Shown here in pieces: positions 44,357 to 53,648 of a stretch of 64,000 nt of DNA. The notes beneath the pieces are model-generated. The model saw only the letters and a list, made by a program, of their open reading frames with translations. It did no database searches and was not told the DNA's origin. The position numbers and the translations under genes are program-made. Source of the DNA: Serinibacter arcticus (GTDB taxonomy: Bacteria > Actinomycetota > Actinomycetes > Actinomycetales > Beutenbergiaceae); NCBI RefSeq assembly GCF_003121705.1, contig NZ_PYHR01000002.1, positions 3,534,001-3,598,000 on the forward strand. Direction: 5' to 3'. Positions within the stretch are counted from its first letter, which is position 1. Every line of letters starts with the position of its first letter.

Positions 44357-44802
44357 TCGACCTCCCAGGTGGCGAGCGTGAGGATCTCCGGCTCGCCGAC
44401 GGCGTGGCCGTCGGCGAGCTGCACGACAGAGCGCCGCAGGTACAGGACCTCGGGCTGCGCGCGCTCGGGGCGCAGCTGCGCGTAGGCGTCGGCGATGGAC
44501 TGCAGGAGGGAGGGGTCGTCGACGAAGCGGCCGAGCTGACCCTCGATCTCCCCGCGCGCGACGCCGGTGCTGGCGTGGCTGAGGCCGATCACGACGGGTT
44601 CGGTCTCGCCGGGCAGGAGGCCCTCGAGGTAGACCGAGCGGACGGTGCCGTTGAGGTCCTTCGGGGCTCCGTACTGCGAGAGCGAGCCGAGCGGGAAGTA
44701 GTCGTCGGTGTCGTGGACCTGGCCCGCGACGAGGATGCCGAGCGCGAGGGCGGTGGCGCCGAGGCGCCAGGCGATCCCGGCGGAGGTCAGTCGTTGCACC
44801 AC
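44353..44802 (-). CDS. Small exported partner of the HTTM protein
   Basis: 149 residues. N-terminal hydrophobic helix ([16 protein letters not shown]), then a soluble domain starting [19 protein letters not shown]. No motif I can name; proteins of this kind commonly accompany HTTM genes. Two consecutive GTG codons (44802, 44799) are possible; the second is exactly six bases after TAGGTT, so a leaderless start at 44799 is likely. Translationally coupled to the HTTM gene. Confidence 0.75.
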   Translation of the reverse strand: MVQRLTSAGIAWRLGATALALGILVAGQVHDTDDYFPLGSLSQYGAPKDLNGTVRSVYLEGLLPGETEPVVIGLSHASTGVARGEIEGQLGRFVDDPSLLQSIADAYAQLRPERAQPEVLYLRRSVVQLADGHAVGEPEILTLATWEVE

Positions 44803-44878
44803 GTCAACCTACCGGCGGGCTCCTGCCGGTGTCCGCACCTCCAGGGCGTTGCGCCGTGGGGGAAACGACTCCCACTCG

Positions 44879-44905
44879 CTTGCACTCTCGGTGGGGGAGT
44901 GCCAA
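44879..44905 (+). promoter_or_regulatory. CIRCE element 1 (HrcA operator) upstream of groEL
   Basis: CTTGCACTC-N9-GAGTGCCAA: the classic nine-base arms with nine-base spacer, one mismatch in the outer arm. It overlaps a candidate -35 box TTGCAC at 44880-44885. Confidence 0.9.
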
Positions 44906-44913
44906 TAATGGCG

Positions 44914-44940
44914 TTAGCACTCTCGTACCGAGAGTGACAA
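44914..44940 (+). promoter_or_regulatory. CIRCE element 2 (HrcA operator) upstream of groEL
   Basis: TTAGCACTC-N9-GAGTGACAA, starting eight bases after the first element. Together they form a tandem operator around the groEL promoter (AATAAT -10 near 44904). Confidence 0.93.
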
Positions 44941-44958
44941 AACAGCCGGTACCGATGA

Positions 44959-46683
<1,725 letters not shown>

Positions 46684-46722
46684 GCCCGTTCCCCTCGTAG
46701 CACCAGCAGCACCCGCAGGACG

Positions 46723-46758
46723 ACGGCGGGCGGTCACCTCACGGTGGCCGCCCGCCGT
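46723..46758 (+). terminator. Hairpin after groEL
   Basis: ACGGCGGGCGG (46723-46733) pairs with CCGCCCGCCGT (46748-46758), 40 bp past the stop. Confidence 0.75.
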
Positions 46759-46814
46759 TCGCGTTCCCGGGCGGTGTGCACCGGTCGATCCGCGGAGCCT
46801 TGGTCCCTCGCGGC

Positions 46815-46849
46815 TGCAACTTCTTGCAAGCCTTTACCCGCCCTTGCAA
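46815..46849 (+). promoter_or_regulatory. TTGCA repeats, candidate MalR-type operator of the amylase gene
   Basis: Palindrome TGCAA-CTTC-TTGCA (46815-46828), overlapping CTTGCAAG, followed by a further TTGCAA at 46844-46849, about 75-110 bp before the start codon. Similar TTGCA repeats mark MalR-controlled alpha-amylase promoters in streptomycetes; the regulator here is not in the window. Confidence 0.5.
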
Positions 46850-46923
46850 TCCGGGCGTGATCTGGCGCACACTCGTCGGGTGCGCCGGGCCAGGCGCGCA
46901 CCAACCTGCCCAACGACGAACAG

Positions 46924-49900
46924 GTGACTCACGTGCGAGCACGACGAAGCGCGCCCACGGTCCGCACCCGGACCGCCCGAACCACGGACGCCCCGACCGG
47001 GCGTTCCCGTCCCGCCCGCGAACCCGGGTCTCTGCGGCGCCGCAGCCTCGGGGCCGCGCTCGCAGCGGCGATGCTCCTGAGCGGCAGCGCCGGTCTCGCG
47101 GCGGCCGCCCAGGCGACCCCGTCCGACCCCGTCGGTGAGGCCGGCAGCGGGGGTGACGTGGCTGCGGCCGCCGCCGTCCGCACGTTCACCCTCGTCGGCA
47201 GCCTCCAGTCCGAGCTCGGCTGCGCCGGCGACTGGGACCCGACCTGCGGTGCGACGCTGCTGGCGGAGACCGCCACCCCCGGCGTCTACGCCGCCGACTT
47301 CGAGGTCCCGGCCGGGTCCTGGGAGTACAAGATCGCCGTCGACGGCGCCTGGGACGAGGCCTACGGCCTCGAGGGCGGCGCCGAGAACGCCCCGCTGACG
47401 CTGGGCGGCACGACGACGCTGCGCGTGACGTTCGACGACACCACCAAGCGCGTGGGCCTGACCCCGCTCGGGCTGGCGGGGGAGTACACCGCCACCGACG
47501 ACGCGATCGTGGCCGAGCCGGTGCGCCAGGAGGGTGCGGACGAGACCTTCTACTTCGTCATGGCCGACCGGTTCGCCAACGGCGACACCACGAACGACAC
47601 GGCCGGGATCGCCGGCGACCGGCTCGCGCACGGCTTCGACCCGACAGACAAGGGCTTCTACCAGGGCGGCGACCTCGCCGGGCTGCACGAGAACCTCGAC
47701 TACATCGAGGGCCTCGGCGTCAGCGCGATCTGGCTCACGCCGTCGTTCGAGAACCGCCCCGTCCAGGGCGAGGGTGCGGGCGCCAGCGCCGGGTACCACG
47801 GCTACTGGATCACGGACTTCACCCAGATCGACCCGCACCTGGGGACGAACGCCGAGCTCGAGGCGCTCATCGACGACGCCCACGCCCGGGGCATCAAGGT
47901 CTACTTCGACATCGTCACCAACCACACCGCCGACGTCATCGAGTACGCCGAGGGTGAGTACGGCTACGTCGACCAGGCGACCTCGCCCTACCTCGACGCC
48001 GACGGCGCCGCGTTCGATCCCGCCGACTACGCCGGGACCGACGACTTCCCCGAGCTCGACCCGGCGACGTCGTTCCCCTACACCCCGGTGATCGACGCCG
48101 ACGTCGCGGACATCAAGGTGCCTGCCGTCCTCAACGACCCGACGCTCTACCACAACCGCGGCAACTCGACCTGGTCCGGGGAGTCGGTCACGTTCGGCGA
48201 CTTCGACGGCCTCGACGACCTCATGACCGAGCACCCCGTCGTGGTCGACACGATGATCGACGTCTACAACGCGTGGGTCGACCTCGGCATCGACGGCTTC
48301 CGGATCGACACCGTCAAGCACGTGAACATGGAGTTCTGGGACGTCTTCACCCAGGCCGTCTCCGAGTACGCCACGTCCCAGGGCCGGCCTGACTTCTTCA
48401 TGTTCGGCGAGGTCTACGACGCCGACCCGAAGCTGCTGAGCCCGTACGTCCGCGACACCGACATGGACTCGGTGCTGGACTTCACGTTCCAGCAGCAGGC
48501 GATCTCCTACGCGTCGGGCAACTCGCCCTCGGCGCTGGCGTCGCTGTTCGACGGCGACGACTACTACACGACCCCCACCACGTCCGCGTCGGCGCTGCCG
48601 ACCTTCCTCGGCAACCACGACATGGGGCGCGCGGCCTACTACCTGCGCCTCACCGACGACCCGCTGCAGCGCACGACGCTCGCGCACGAGCTCATGTACC
48701 TGACGCGCGGCCAGCCGGTCGTCTACTACGGCGACGAGCAGGGCTTCGTCGGTGACGGCGACCTCGGCGGTCGTGACAAGGACGCGCGCCAGTCGCTGTT
48801 CGCCACCCAGGTGCCCGAGTTCGCGACGCAGGAGCTCGTCACGGGCGAGGTCGCCGGGAGCGTGGACCGCTACGACACCGACGCCCCGCTGTACACCCTG
48901 ATCGCCGACCTCTCGGAGCTGCGGGCCTCGTCGCCCGCGCTCTCCACCGGCGCCCAGATCGAGCGGCTCGTCGACGGCGACGCGGGGGTCTACGCGTTCT
49001 CGCGCGTCGACCGGGACGACAAGGTCGAGCACCTCGTGGCCACCAACACCTCGGCCACCGACCGCACGGTGACCGTCCCGAGCCTGACGGCGGACGCGAC
49101 GTTCGCGCCCCTGTACGGGACGACGGCGACGGCCACCTCCGACGCCGACGGCGCCGTGATCGTCACCGTCCCGGCCCGCTCCGCCGTCGTCCTCGTGGCC
49201 GACGGCGAGGTCACGGCCCCGGCCGCGGCCTCGGCGATCGCGTTCTCCTCGCCCGCCGCCGGCGCGGCCGTCACCGGGGTCTCCCCGGTCGCCGTCGACG
49301 TCGACGACTCCTGGCGCGAGACCTCCTTCGCGTGGCGCGTGGTCGGCAGCGACGGGTGGACGCCGCTCGGCACCGCCGAGGACACCGACCCGCGCGTCTT
49401 CCACACCACGAGCGACCTCGCCACCGGCACCCTCGTGGAGTACCGCGCGGTCACGGTGGACGCGGCCGGGGCGGCCTCGGCCGTCTCGACCTTCGCCTCC
49501 GTCGGCAACGACGTCACGACGACGGAGCCCGGCGGCCCCGAGGAGCCGACGTTCGACTCGATCGCCGTGCCCGGTACGCACAACTCCGAGATGGGCTGCG
49601 CGTCCGACTGGCAGCCGGACTGCGCCGCGGCCGGGCTCACGCTCGCGGCCGACGGCATCTGGAAGGGCACGTTCGACCTCCCGGCCGGCGACTACGAGTA
49701 CAAGATCGCCGCGAACGGCAGCTGGGACGTCAACTTCGGCGTCGGCGGCGTCCCCGGCGGCGCCAACGCCCTCTACACGCACGGCGGCGGGCCGATCACG
49801 TTCTTCTTCGACCCGGTGACCAAGCAGTTCAGCAACACCTCCTCGGGTCCGGTGATCACTCTCGCCGGCAGCCTGCAGACCGAGCTCGGCTGCACGTCCG

Positions 49901-52900
49901 ACTGGGCGCCCGACCAGATGTGCGGGTGGCTGACCGACTCCGACGGCGACGGCACCTACACGTTCTCGACCGCCGACCTGCCCACGGGCGCGTACGAGGT
50001 CAAGGTGGCCCACGGCCTGAGCTGGGCCGAGAACTACGGCCTGAACGGCGTGCGCGACGGGGCGAACATCCCCTTCTCCGCGACCGAGGGCAGCGTGACG
50101 GCGTTCTCCTACGACATCGCCACGCACCTGCTGACCATCACGGTCGAGGACCCGCCGCTGCCCGGCACCGGACAGCTGCAGGCGCACTGGGTCACGCAGG
50201 ACCTGCTGGCCTGGCCGAGCACGCTCGGCGCGCCGGCGGCCGGGGCGACCTGGACGCTGCACCACTCGCCCGACGCGGGTCTCGCGGTCGGCGACGGCGG
50301 GATCACCGGGGGCGACGACGTCGCCCTGAGCGTGGTCGCCGGCGGGCTGCCGGCCGACGTGGCCGCACGGTTCCCGGCGCTGGCGGGCGCCACGGTGCTG
50401 CGGGCCGACGGACTCACACGTGAGCAGGCCGCGGCGATCCTCACCGAGCAGGTGTGGGTGGCGCAGTCCGTCGGGGGCGACCTCACGGCGGCCACCGGCG
50501 TGCAGGTGCCGGGCGTCCTGGACGACCTGTACGCGGACGCCGTCACGGACGCCGACCTCGGACTGGTCTTCGACGGCGACGCCGCGGCCGCGACGCTGTG
50601 GGCGCCGACGGCGCAGGACGTCGTGCTCCTGCGCACACCGGTCGGCGGCAGCGAGGCCGAGGTCCCCGCGACCCTCGACCCCGCGGCCGGGGTCTGGGAG
50701 ACCGCGGCGGTCCTCGCCGTCGACGACACCTACCGCTGGCGCGTGACCGTGTACGCGCCCAGCACGGGCGCCGTCGAGACGAACGAGGTGACCGACCCGT
50801 ACTCGGTCGCGCTGACGACCAACTCGACCGCGTCCGTCGTCGTCGACCTCGACGACTCCTCGCTCCGCCCGGAGCAGTGGGAGGAGACGGCTGCCCCGAT
50901 CGTCGAGCGGTCGGTGGACCAGACGATCTACGAGCTGCACGTGCGGGACTTCTCCATCGGTGACGCGACGGTGCCGCAGGACGAGCGCGGCACCTACGCG
51001 GCCTTCACCCGGGAGGACTCCGACGGAATGCAGCACCTGGGGGAGCTGGCGGACGCCGGCATCACCACGGTGCACCTGCTGCCCACGTTCGACATCGCCA
51101 GCATCGAGGAGGACCGGGCGGCCCAGACCGTCCCGGACTGCGACCTCGAGGCGCTCTCGACGGCAGATCCGGCCGGTGAGGCGCAGCAGGCGTGCGTCGG
51201 CGCGCAGCGCGACACCGACGGCTACAACTGGGGCTACGACCCGTACCACTTCCTCGCACCGGAGGGCAGCTACGCCGCCGATCCCGAGGGCGGGGCCCGG
51301 GTGGAGGAGTTCCGCGCGATGGTCGGCGGGCTCCACGCCGAGGGCCTCCAGGTCGTGCTCGACCAGGTCTACAACCACACGGCGGCCTCGGGCCAGGCGG
51401 ACAGGAGCGTCCTGGACCGGGTCGTGCCCGGCTACTACCACCGGCTCGACGCGGCAGGCGCGGTCCAGAAGTCCACGTGCTGCGAGAACATCGCCACCGA
51501 GCACGAGGTCGCGCAGAAGCTGATGGTCGACTCCGTGGTGCTGTGGGCGCGGGACTACCGCGTCGACGGCTTCCGGTTCGACCTCATGGGCCACCACAGC
51601 AAGGAGAACATGCTCGCCGTGCGGGCCGCCCTCGACGAGTTGACGCTCGAGGAGGACGGGGTGGACGGCTCGTCCATCTATCTCTACGGGGAGGGGTGGA
51701 ACTTCGGTGAGGTCGCCGACAACGCGCTGTTCGAGCAGGCCACCCAGGGCCAGCTCGGCGGCACGGGCATCGGCACCTTCAACGACCGCCTGCGCGACGG
51801 CGTCCACGGCGGAAGCCCCGTCGACGGTGCCTCGACCTTCGACCAGGGCTTCGGCACCGGGCTCGCGGGCGACCCGAACGGTCGGTCGCGCACCGGTGAG
51901 GCCGACCTCGGGGGTCTGACGGACCTCGTGAAGATCGGGCTGGTGGGCAACCTGGCCGACTACACCCTCACCGCCTCGGACGGCACGGAGAAGACCGGTG
52001 CCGAGCTCGACTACCGGGGCTCCCCGGCCGGCTACGCCACGCAGCCCGAGGAGACGATCAACTACGTCGACGCCCACGACAACGAGACGCTCTACGACCT
52101 CGGGGTCTTCAAGCTGCCGACCGACACGACCATGGCCGACCGGGTGCGGATGAACACGCTCTCGCTGGCCACGGTCTCGCTCTCGCAGTCGCCGTCGTTC
52201 TGGCACGCCGGGACGGATCTGCTGCGGAGCAAGTCGCTCGACCGCGACTCCTACAACTCGGGCGACTGGTTCAACCGGATCGACTGGACGGGCACCGAGA
52301 ACACCTTCGGGTCCGGACTCCCCGGGGCGTGGGCGAACGAGGAGAAGTGGGACGCGATGCGTCCGCTGCTCGCCGACCCCGCGCTGAAGCCGTCGCCGGA
52401 CGCCATGGCGAGCGGATCCGCGCAGGCGCTCGACCTGCTCCGCGTCCGCAGCGAGGTCGACCTGCTGCGCCTCGGCTCGGCCGAGCTCATCGAGCAGAAG
52501 GTCACGTTCCCCGGGAGCGGGACGGGCGCCCCGGAGGGCTGGATCGCGATGCTCGTGGACGACACCGTCGGCGCGAGCGTCTCCGACGACCTCGACGCGG
52601 CGCTGGTGCTGTTCAACGCCTCGCCCGAGCCGATCACGCAGGTCGTGGACGGTCTGGCCGGACGCGAGCTCGCCCTGACCACGGCCCAGGCCGAGGGCAG
52701 CGACGACGTCGTGCGCACCACGACCTGGGACCCGGCCACCGGCACGGTGACGGTGCCCGCCCGGACCGTGGCGGTGCTGGTCGAGAAGGCGGGGGAGACG
52801 GCTCCGACGTTCACCGACGTGGACGAGGACAACCAGTTCTTCCTCGAGATTACGTGGCTCGCGACGGAGGGCATCTCCACCGGCTGGGAGGACGGGACCT

Positions 52901-53364
52901 TCCGCCCGCTCGAGCCGGTCGCCCGTGACGCGATGGCGGCGTTCCTGTTCCGGATGCTGGCCCCGGAGGACTACACGGCCCCGACGACGTCGCCGTTCGT
53001 GGACGTCACCGTGGACAACCAGTTCTACAGGGAGATCGCGTGGTTGGCGGATGAGGGCATCTCGGCCGGCTGGGTCACCCCGGCCGGCCGGGAGTTCCGC
53101 CCGCTGGCGCCGATCGCCCGTGACGCGATGGCGGCGTTCCTCCACCGCGCGGCGGACTCGCCCGCGGTGACGCTGCCGGCGACGTCGCCGTTCGTGGACG
53201 TCAGCCCGGACAACCAGTTCTACGAGGAGATCGTCTGGATGCAGTCCACGGGGGTCGCCACGGGCTGGGTCGGCAACGACGGCCGGAACCTGTACCGACC
53301 GCTGGCGCCGGTCGCGCGCGACGCGATGGCCGCGTTCCTGTACCGGTACGCGCACCTCGACTGA
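46924..53364 (+). CDS. Secreted bifunctional alpha-amylase / type I pullulanase with SLH-like C-terminus
   Basis: 2146 residues. Twin-arginine-rich signal region to about residue 62. X25-type module (about 85-175, SELGCAGDW). First GH13 domain, alpha-amylase type: DIVTNHT (329), GFRIDTVKH with nucleophile D462, acid E496 in FGEVYD, D566 in FLGNHD. Two more X25 modules (about 878-975 and 977-1075). Pullulanase N2-like HWVTQDLLAWP (about 1085) and CBM48-like ATLWAPTAQDVVL. Second GH13 domain, pullulanase type: DQVYNHT (1480), GFRFDLMGHH with D1553, E1590 in YGEGWNFG, D1719 in VDAHDNE. Three SLH-like repeats (about 1960-2146). Both active sites look complete. It should cut alpha-1,4 and alpha-1,6 bonds of starch or glycogen at the cell surface. 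GTG start at 46924. Confidence 0.93.
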   Translation: MTHVRARRSAPTVRTRTARTTDAPTGRSRPAREPGSLRRRSLGAALAAAMLLSGSAGLAAAAQATPSDPVGEAGSGGDVAAAAAVRTFTLVGSLQSELGCAGDWDPTCGATLLAETATPGVYAADFEVPAGSWEYKIAVDGAWDEAYGLEGGAENAPLTLGGTTTLRVTFDDTTKRVGLTPLGLAGEYTATDDAIVAEPVRQEGADETFYFVMADRFANGDTTNDTAGIAGDRLAHGFDPTDKGFYQGGDLAGLHENLDYIEGLGVSAIWLTPSFENRPVQGEGAGASAGYHGYWITDFTQIDPHLGTNAELEALIDDAHARGIKVYFDIVTNHTADVIEYAEGEYGYVDQATSPYLDADGAAFDPADYAGTDDFPELDPATSFPYTPVIDADVADIKVPAVLNDPTLYHNRGNSTWSGESVTFGDFDGLDDLMTEHPVVVDTMIDVYNAWVDLGIDGFRIDTVKHVNMEFWDVFTQAVSEYATSQGRPDFFMFGEVYDADPKLLSPYVRDTDMDSVLDFTFQQQAISYASGNSPSALASLFDGDDYYTTPTTSASALPTFLGNHDMGRAAYYLRLTDDPLQRTTLAHELMYLTRGQPVVYYGDEQGFVGDGDLGGRDKDARQSLFATQVPEFATQELVTGEVAGSVDRYDTDAPLYTLIADLSELRASSPALSTGAQIERLVDGDAGVYAFSRVDRDDKVEHLVATNTSATDRTVTVPSLTADATFAPLYGTTATATSDADGAVIVTVPARSAVVLVADGEVTAPAAASAIAFSSPAAGAAVTGVSPVAVDVDDSWRETSFAWRVVGSDGWTPLGTAEDTDPRVFHTTSDLATGTLVEYRAVTVDAAGAASAVSTFASVGNDVTTTEPGGPEEPTFDSIAVPGTHNSEMGCASDWQPDCAAAGLTLAADGIWKGTFDLPAGDYEYKIAANGSWDVNFGVGGVPGGANALYTHGGGPITFFFDPVTKQFSNTSSGPVITLAGSLQTELGCTSDWAPDQMCGWLTDSDGDGTYTFSTADLPTGAYEVKVAHGLSWAENYGLNGVRDGANIPFSATEGSVTAFSYDIATHLLTITVEDPPLPGTGQLQAHWVTQDLLAWPSTLGAPAAGATWTLHHSPDAGLAVGDGGITGGDDVALSVVAGGLPADVAARFPALAGATVLRADGLTREQAAAILTEQVWVAQSVGGDLTAATGVQVPGVLDDLYADAVTDADLGLVFDGDAAAATLWAPTAQDVVLLRTPVGGSEAEVPATLDPAAGVWETAAVLAVDDTYRWRVTVYAPSTGAVETNEVTDPYSVALTTNSTASVVVDLDDSSLRPEQWEETAAPIVERSVDQTIYELHVRDFSIGDATVPQDERGTYAAFTREDSDGMQHLGELADAGITTVHLLPTFDIASIEEDRAAQTVPDCDLEALSTADPAGEAQQACVGAQRDTDGYNWGYDPYHFLAPEGSYAADPEGGARVEEFRAMVGGLHAEGLQVVLDQVYNHTAASGQADRSVLDRVVPGYYHRLDAAGAVQKSTCCENIATEHEVAQKLMVDSVVLWARDYRVDGFRFDLMGHHSKENMLAVRAALDELTLEEDGVDGSSIYLYGEGWNFGEVADNALFEQATQGQLGGTGIGTFNDRLRDGVHGGSPVDGASTFDQGFGTGLAGDPNGRSRTGEADLGGLTDLVKIGLVGNLADYTLTASDGTEKTGAELDYRGSPAGYATQPEETINYVDAHDNETLYDLGVFKLPTDTTMADRVRMNTLSLATVSLSQSPSFWHAGTDLLRSKSLDRDSYNSGDWFNRIDWTGTENTFGSGLPGAWANEEKWDAMRPLLADPALKPSPDAMASGSAQALDLLRVRSEVDLLRLGSAELIEQKVTFPGSGTGAPEGWIAMLVDDTVGASVSDDLDAALVLFNASPEPITQVVDGLAGRELALTTAQAEGSDDVVRTTTWDPATGTVTVPARTVAVLVEKAGETAPTFTDVDEDNQFFLEITWLATEGISTGWEDGTFRPLEPVARDAMAAFLFRMLAPEDYTAPTTSPFVDVTVDNQFYREIAWLADEGISAGWVTPAGREFRPLAPIARDAMAAFLHRAADSPAVTLPATSPFVDVSPDNQFYEEIVWMQSTGVATGWVGNDGRNLYRPLAPVARDAMAAFLYRYAHLD

Positions 53365-53376
53365 GGTCGCCCCGCG

Positions 53377-53422
53377 ACGTCGGCGGGCCCGGCACCCCTC
53401 GGGGTGCCGGGCCCGCCGACGT
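53377..53422 (+). terminator. 22-bp perfect hairpin after the amylase-pullulanase gene
   Basis: Arms 53377-53398 and 53401-53422 are fully complementary with a two-base centre, 12 bp past the stop. Confidence 0.85.
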
Positions 53423-53440
53423 TCGCGTTCCCCCCTCTCG

Positions 53441-53530
53441 GGGGTACTTCCCGCCCCTCGAGGGGGCACTTTCGGCCCCCTCGAGGGGGTACTTCCGGCC
53501 CCTCGAGGGGGTACTTCCAGTCCCTCTCGA
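53441..53530. repeat. 22-bp tandem repeat, four copies (family member B)
   Basis: ACTTCC/ACTTTC words at 53446, 53468, 53491 and 53513 give periods of 22, 23 and 22 bp. The unit contains GGGGGTACTTCC and GCCCCTCGAG. Its complement (GGAAGTACCCCC) matches the 18446-18555 repeat. Located between the convergent amylase and GH3 genes. Confidence 0.9.
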
Positions 53531-53565
53531 GGGCTCCTCGGTCGGGCGGGGGACCGGTGACGGGA

Positions 53566-53642
53566 CGCCGCGAGGGCGGCCCGCCCGCGGGAGGACGGTG
53601 CACCCGGCACCGACCTCCCCACGGGGGACCGCCCTCGCGGCG
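53566..53642 (-). terminator. Long branched hairpin after the GH3 gene
   Basis: Outer 14-bp perfect arms (53566-53579, 53629-53642) and an inner stem GGGAGG-a-CGGTGC with its complement (53589-53601, 53607-53619). It begins seven bases past the GH3 stop. Confidence 0.75.
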
Positions 53643-53648
53643 GTGTTC

